Part shown: in pieces, positions 14,100-17,574 of the stretch | Position numbering within the stretch: position 1 is the first letter of the stretch | Layout of the letters: every line of letters begins with the position of its first letter | NCBI GenBank assembly: GCA_022837485.1 | Contig: JALHHH010000058.1 | Span: forward strand, 1 to 17,574 | From: Bacteroidales bacterium | GTDB taxonomy: Bacteria > Bacteroidota > Bacteroidia > Bacteroidales > Lentimicrobiaceae | Length of the DNA stretch: 17,574 nt | Reading direction: 5' to 3' | Notes under the pieces: model-generated | The model's database searches: none | What the model was told of the DNA's origin: nothing | The model's input: only the letters and a program-made list of their open reading frames with translations | Made by a program: the position numbers and the translations under genes

Positions 14100-15566
14100 T
14101 TACACTCCCTTTGCCAGTCCAAAACATTCGCGCAGTTCCTCCCGGTCGTCGAAGTGGTGTTTTACCCCATTGATTTCCTGATAGGTTTCATGGCCTTTGC
14201 CGGCCACAAGCACAATATCCTCTTTTGCGGCCATGGCGCAGGCGGTGCGTATAGCCTCGCGGCGATTGCTGATTATCAGACAGTTCTTCATCCGCTCTGC
14301 GGAAACCCCGGATCTCATTTCATTCAGTATCGCTTCCGGGTCTTCGGTACGAGGGTTGTCGGAAGTGAGAATGGTAAGTCCGCTGTTCTCGGTTGCTATG
14401 GCAGCCATCACCGGGCGCTTGCTGCGATCTCGGTCGCCTCCGGCGCCAACTACAGTTATCAGCCTGCCGTTACCGGCCTGTATGGCGTTGATGGTGGCTA
14501 TCACATTCAGCAGTGCATCGGGGGTGTGCGCATAGTCTACAATCCCGATGGTTCCCGAGGGGGCTTTTATGTATTCAAACCTGCCGTCCACAGCCTGCAG
14601 CCTGCTTAGTTCCGTAAGGGTTTCCACTTCGCCGGCTCCAAGCATAATGGCAGTGGCATATATATTCAGCAGATTGTATGCGTTGAAGGTTCCCACCAGC
14701 CTGCACCATACCTCATGTCCGTTAATGCTGAGCTGCAAACCGTCGAAATGATTTTCGAGGATCCTGCAGCTGAAGTCGGCCTGACGTTTAATAGCCGCCG
14801 TCTTTATACGGGCCCGGCAGTTCTGAACCATCACAAGTCCGTTGCGGTCATCGGCATTAACCAGTGCAAATGCTTCCGCCGGCAGGTGATCAAAAAATTG
14901 CTTCTTGGCTTTCAGATAGGCATCGAAGGTTTTATGGAAATCGAGGTGATCGTGGGTGAGGTTGGTAAATACCCCTCCGGCGAAGGTGAGCCCGGTTACC
15001 CTGTGCTGTACCACGGCATGAGAGCTTACCTCCATGAAACAGTAGGAACAGCCGGCATCGGCCATTTCGCGCAGCAAACGGTTAAGGGTAACCGCATCGG
15101 GAGTGGTATGGGTTGTGGGGACTTCTTTCAGGTGGATGCAGTTTTTTACCGTTGAGAGAAGTCCGGTTTTGTATCCTAGTCCTGTAAAAAGCCGATGCAA
15201 AAGGGTGGCGGTTGTGGTTTTACCGTTGGTGCCCGTTATGCCCGTAAGCCGAAGCTCAGCCGATGGATTGCCGTAGAAGTTGGAGGCCATGATTGCCAGC
15301 GCTTCATGGCTGTCGGAAACTTCCACAAACGTAACTTCTTCAAAGGTTCCTTCCGGGATCTCTTCACATACTACAACGGGGCATCCGGCATCCGCTGCCT
15401 GACGGATGTAGGTATGACCGTCGGCAACCGTGCCGCGGATTGCCACAAACAGCTTCCCGGGGCCGGCCTTGCGGGAGTCGAATACCAGTTCGCTTATCTC
15501 CTGCTCCATGGTGCCTGTGGTGCGCCTGATTCTGCATTTATACAATATGTCCTGTAGCCTGACCAC
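14100..15566 (-). CDS. murE: UDP-MurNAc-L-Ala-D-Glu--2,6-diaminopimelate ligase
   Basis: Cytoplasmic ligase that adds the third stem-peptide residue. Visible are the N-terminal substrate domain with LVFDSRKAGPG (residues 27-37), P-loop TGTNGKTTTA (111-120), the TNLTHDHLDFH block (201-211), lysine 221 in the YLKAK segment as the likely carbamylated residue, VDYAHTPDAL (343-352), and DNPR (403-406) followed by GKGHE (456-460). DNPR is the meso-diaminopimelate specificity signature; lysine-adding enzymes differ there. The only usable start that gives a full N-terminus is GTG at 15564-15566; no in-frame ATG exists between it and the upstream stop, and the first ATG inside is at codon 20. The gene follows ftsI by 13 bp. 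Length 488, typical. Confidence 0.96.
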   Translation of the reverse strand: MVRLQDILYKCRIRRTTGTMEQEISELVFDSRKAGPGKLFVAIRGTVADGHTYIRQAADAGCPVVVCEEIPEGTFEEVTFVEVSDSHEALAIMASNFYGNPSAELRLTGITGTNGKTTTATLLHRLFTGLGYKTGLLSTVKNCIHLKEVPTTHTTPDAVTLNRLLREMADAGCSYCFMEVSSHAVVQHRVTGLTFAGGVFTNLTHDHLDFHKTFDAYLKAKKQFFDHLPAEAFALVNADDRNGLVMVQNCRARIKTAAIKRQADFSCRILENHFDGLQLSINGHEVWCRLVGTFNAYNLLNIYATAIMLGAGEVETLTELSRLQAVDGRFEYIKAPSGTIGIVDYAHTPDALLNVIATINAIQAGNGRLITVVGAGGDRDRSKRPVMAAIATENSGLTILTSDNPRTEDPEAILNEMRSGVSAERMKNCLIISNRREAIRTACAMAAKEDIVLVAGKGHETYQEINGVKHHFDDREELRECFGLAKGV

Positions 15567-15579
15567 CTTTTTTGGTTTT

Positions 15580-17574
15580 TTAACCTAACTCAATAATGCA
15601 CTGACTTCCGGCAGTGACTTTGATACCGGCAGGGAGTGACTGCCTCTTAACTTTACCTTTGCCGCTTATTTTTACTTTTATCCCTGCCGATTCCAGCATG
15701 TACACGGCATCGCGGGCTCCCATACCGGTAACATCCGGAACCTTGTCTTCGACAGGAGGAATGGGCGTTACCTCAGGGCCCTGTTCGCCGCTTTTGTATG
15801 TAAACCAATCGAAACTCCGGCTGCCCGGATAGCTTACGTTGATTTCACGAAACAGCATCTCCAGCTCATCGCCCTTTCCTGATGCCAGCAGGGGATAGAT
15901 GCACGGAACGGTATCGGTGGCAGGTACGGGAACTTCGATCCGGGTGGCAAAAACCTTGTCGGCAACTTCCCTGAATACCGGACCGGCAATGGAACCGCCG
16001 TAGTACACGCCCTTCCGGGGATTATTTATCACCACAATCATGGAATAGCGCGGGTTGTCGGCCGGAAAATATCCGGCAAACGAAGCCTTGTAATTGCTTT
16101 TGTTGTAGCCGGCGTTGTTCTGGGCTATCTGTGCTGTACCGGTTTTCCCCGCTATCTTATAATAGGGATTTCTTAAATGAGTCGCCGTGCCGTGTTCCAC
16201 CACACCTTCGAGCAGTTCGCGCGCCAGTGCAATGGTCTCCTTGTTCTTTACGATGGAGGTCGACAGGATTTCGGGTTGTATAACCTGAATGGTTTCTCCG
16301 GTATGCCTTATCTCTTTAACCAGCTGCGGCTTTACCATCACACCTCCGTTGGCAATGGCGTTGTAGAATGCCAGCGTCTGCAGGGGAGTGATTGCCACCT
16401 CGTAGCCGATCGACATCCACGGAAGTGAGACTTTTGACCAGTATTTATGGTGGGTATCTTTGATGGACGGTTTGCCTTCGCCGGAAATTTCGAGTCCCAG
16501 GGGCTGGTTCAGGCGCATCGCGTAAAGCTTGTCGATAAACTGCTGAGGCTTATCGTGATAGGCCCGGTGAATTACCTTTGAGATGCCAACGTTCGACGAG
16601 AGCTCAAATGCTTTTCTCACGCTGATTTTACCGTATCCGCCATGGTGTGAGTCTTTCATGATCCGGTTGGCAAACCTTACGGCCCCGCCCTGGGTGTCAA
16701 CGGTATCGCTCAGGCTAAGCAGTCCGTCGTCGAGAGCAGCAAGAAGCGAGGCCAGTTTAAAAGTTGATCCCGGTTCGGAGCTTTCGCCAATGGCATAGTT
16801 GTATTTCTCTTCGTATACCCCGTCCTTATTCCTGCCGAGGTTGGCAATGGCAAGGATGTGTCCGGTTGCTACTTCCATCAGTACTACGCTACCATGGTCG
16901 GCCTCGTTGGCAATAAGTTGACGCATAAGTGCATCTTCCGCCACATCCTGTATGTTGATGTCGATGGTGGTAACGATGTCGTTTCCGTCGCGCGGTTCGA
17001 TTTCATTTTCATCGTTCAGCGGACGCCATACGCCTTTGCCGATGAGTTGCACCAGGCGTTGCCCTTTCTGGCCTTCCAGAACGTGCGAAAATGCTCCTTC
17101 CAGTCCTATGTCGTTTTCTTGTCCGTCTTTGTCCCATCCGATGGTTCTGAAGGCAAGCCAGCGAAAAGGCAGCTCACGTCTGTTCTTTGCCTCGGCAATA
17201 AGTCCGCCCCGGTATTTACCCAGTCTGAAGATGGGGAATTTCCTGATCGCCTTCAGGTCGGTATACGTAATGTTACGTTTCAGCAGCAGGTAACCGTTTT
17301 TGTTTTTGCGGGCCTTAAGCAGCATTTGTTTGTATTCGTTTTTGCTTTTATCCTTAAAGTGACCGGCGAGGCAAAGCGCAAGGCTGTCGACGTTTTCATT
17401 GAAGAATTCGTCGGTGTAATGAGTGGTTCCTGCATCCATGCGAAGTTCGAAAACCGGAACGGACGCTGCCAGCAGGCTGCCGTCGGAGGCCAGGATGTTG
17501 CCCCGGTTGGCTTCAATTTTATCGTATCGTATGGTTGCTTTCTCTGCTTTTTCGCGCCACATCTCGCCTTCCGC
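15580..17574 (-). CDS. ftsI: Septal transpeptidase FtsI (PBP3-like) with PASTA domain, 5' partial
   Basis: Class B penicillin-binding protein that crosslinks septal peptidoglycan with FtsW. Residues are numbered from the Met at 17562. The dimerisation domain opens with IEANRGNILASDGSLLA (16-32). The transpeptidase domain has the catalytic STFK tetrad (Ser266, Lys269), SSN (322-324) and KTGT (473-476). A C-terminal PASTA domain follows (about 605-660, starting VPDVTGMGARDA). The frame stays open to the window edge (four more codons, Ala-Glu-Gly-Glu), and the N-terminal membrane anchor found in the family is not visible, so the Met at 17562 is probably internal and the true start lies outside. 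Position before murE and beside ftsW favours FtsI over the elongation PBP2. About 660 residues are visible. Confidence 0.95.
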   Translation of the reverse strand, partial: AEGEMWREKAEKATIRYDKIEANRGNILASDGSLLAASVPVFELRMDAGTTHYTDEFFNENVDSLALCLAGHFKDKSKNEYKQMLLKARKNKNGYLLLKRNITYTDLKAIRKFPIFRLGKYRGGLIAEAKNRRELPFRWLAFRTIGWDKDGQENDIGLEGAFSHVLEGQKGQRLVQLIGKGVWRPLNDENEIEPRDGNDIVTTIDINIQDVAEDALMRQLIANEADHGSVVLMEVATGHILAIANLGRNKDGVYEEKYNYAIGESSEPGSTFKLASLLAALDDGLLSLSDTVDTQGGAVRFANRIMKDSHHGGYGKISVRKAFELSSNVGISKVIHRAYHDKPQQFIDKLYAMRLNQPLGLEISGEGKPSIKDTHHKYWSKVSLPWMSIGYEVAITPLQTLAFYNAIANGGVMVKPQLVKEIRHTGETIQVIQPEILSTSIVKNKETIALARELLEGVVEHGTATHLRNPYYKIAGKTGTAQIAQNNAGYNKSNYKASFAGYFPADNPRYSMIVVINNPRKGVYYGGSIAGPVFREVADKVFATRIEVPVPATDTVPCIYPLLASGKGDELEMLFREINVSYPGSRSFDWFTYKSGEQGPEVTPIPPVEDKVPDVTGMGARDAVYMLESAGIKVKISGKGKVKRQSLPAGIKVTAGSQCIIELG

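Noticed and set aside
17560..17562. ATG at 17562 as the true ftsI start
   Set aside because: The frame remains open to the window edge and the membrane anchor expected before the IEANRG block is missing, so the gene is cut by the window.
1..17574. A novel defence, mobile or biosynthetic system
   Set aside because: Every long supported frame belongs to a known translation, peptidoglycan or division family. There are no transposases, integrases, repeat arrays or unexplained genes, and no gap longer than the leader region that could hide one.

Overview
The window carries conserved core genes of a member of the Bacteroidota, most likely class Bacteroidia. The evidence is a promoter of the Bacteroidota type (TTTG, 19 bp, TAnnTTTG) in front of rplM, A-rich start regions mostly without Shine-Dalgarno sequences, a division/cell-wall cluster that lacks murF and ddl and ends in a GatB/YqeY gene, a MraY with a long hydrophilic insertion, and an FtsZ that ends in NSFLHDNVD. 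I see no mobile element, CRISPR array, tRNA, rRNA or cargo module. The protein-coding part is ordinary housekeeping sequence; the least ordinary parts are the RNA-level features of the ribosomal-protein operon.

Positions 1-688 hold no convincing gene. They contain a perfect inverted repeat (53-78), a four-copy heptamer tandem repeat (228-255), a promoter (496-526) and a structured 5' leader (538-646) before rplM. The plus-strand operon rplM-rpsI-rpsB-tsf (689-3413) follows, with a second hairpin structure in the rpsI-rpsB gap (1561-1609) and an intrinsic terminator at 3438-3465.

The rest of the window (3551-17574) is on the minus strand. In transcription order it reads ftsI (5' end outside the window), murE, mraY, murD, ftsW, murG, murC, ftsQ, ftsA, ftsZ and a yqeY-like gene, then an intrinsic terminator at 3551-3582. 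Gaps are 2-21 bp, with two overlaps and one 86-bp gap before ftsZ, so the cluster is probably one long transcript. It converges on the ribosomal operon.

The cluster encodes the cytoplasmic and membrane steps of peptidoglycan precursor synthesis: MurC, MurD and MurE build UDP-MurNAc-tripeptide, MraY makes lipid I and MurG makes lipid II. It also encodes septal synthesis and division proteins: FtsW polymerase, FtsI transpeptidase, FtsQ scaffold, FtsA anchor and FtsZ ring. The DNPR motif of MurE predicts meso-diaminopimelate in the stem peptide. MurF and D-Ala-D-Ala ligase must be encoded elsewhere.
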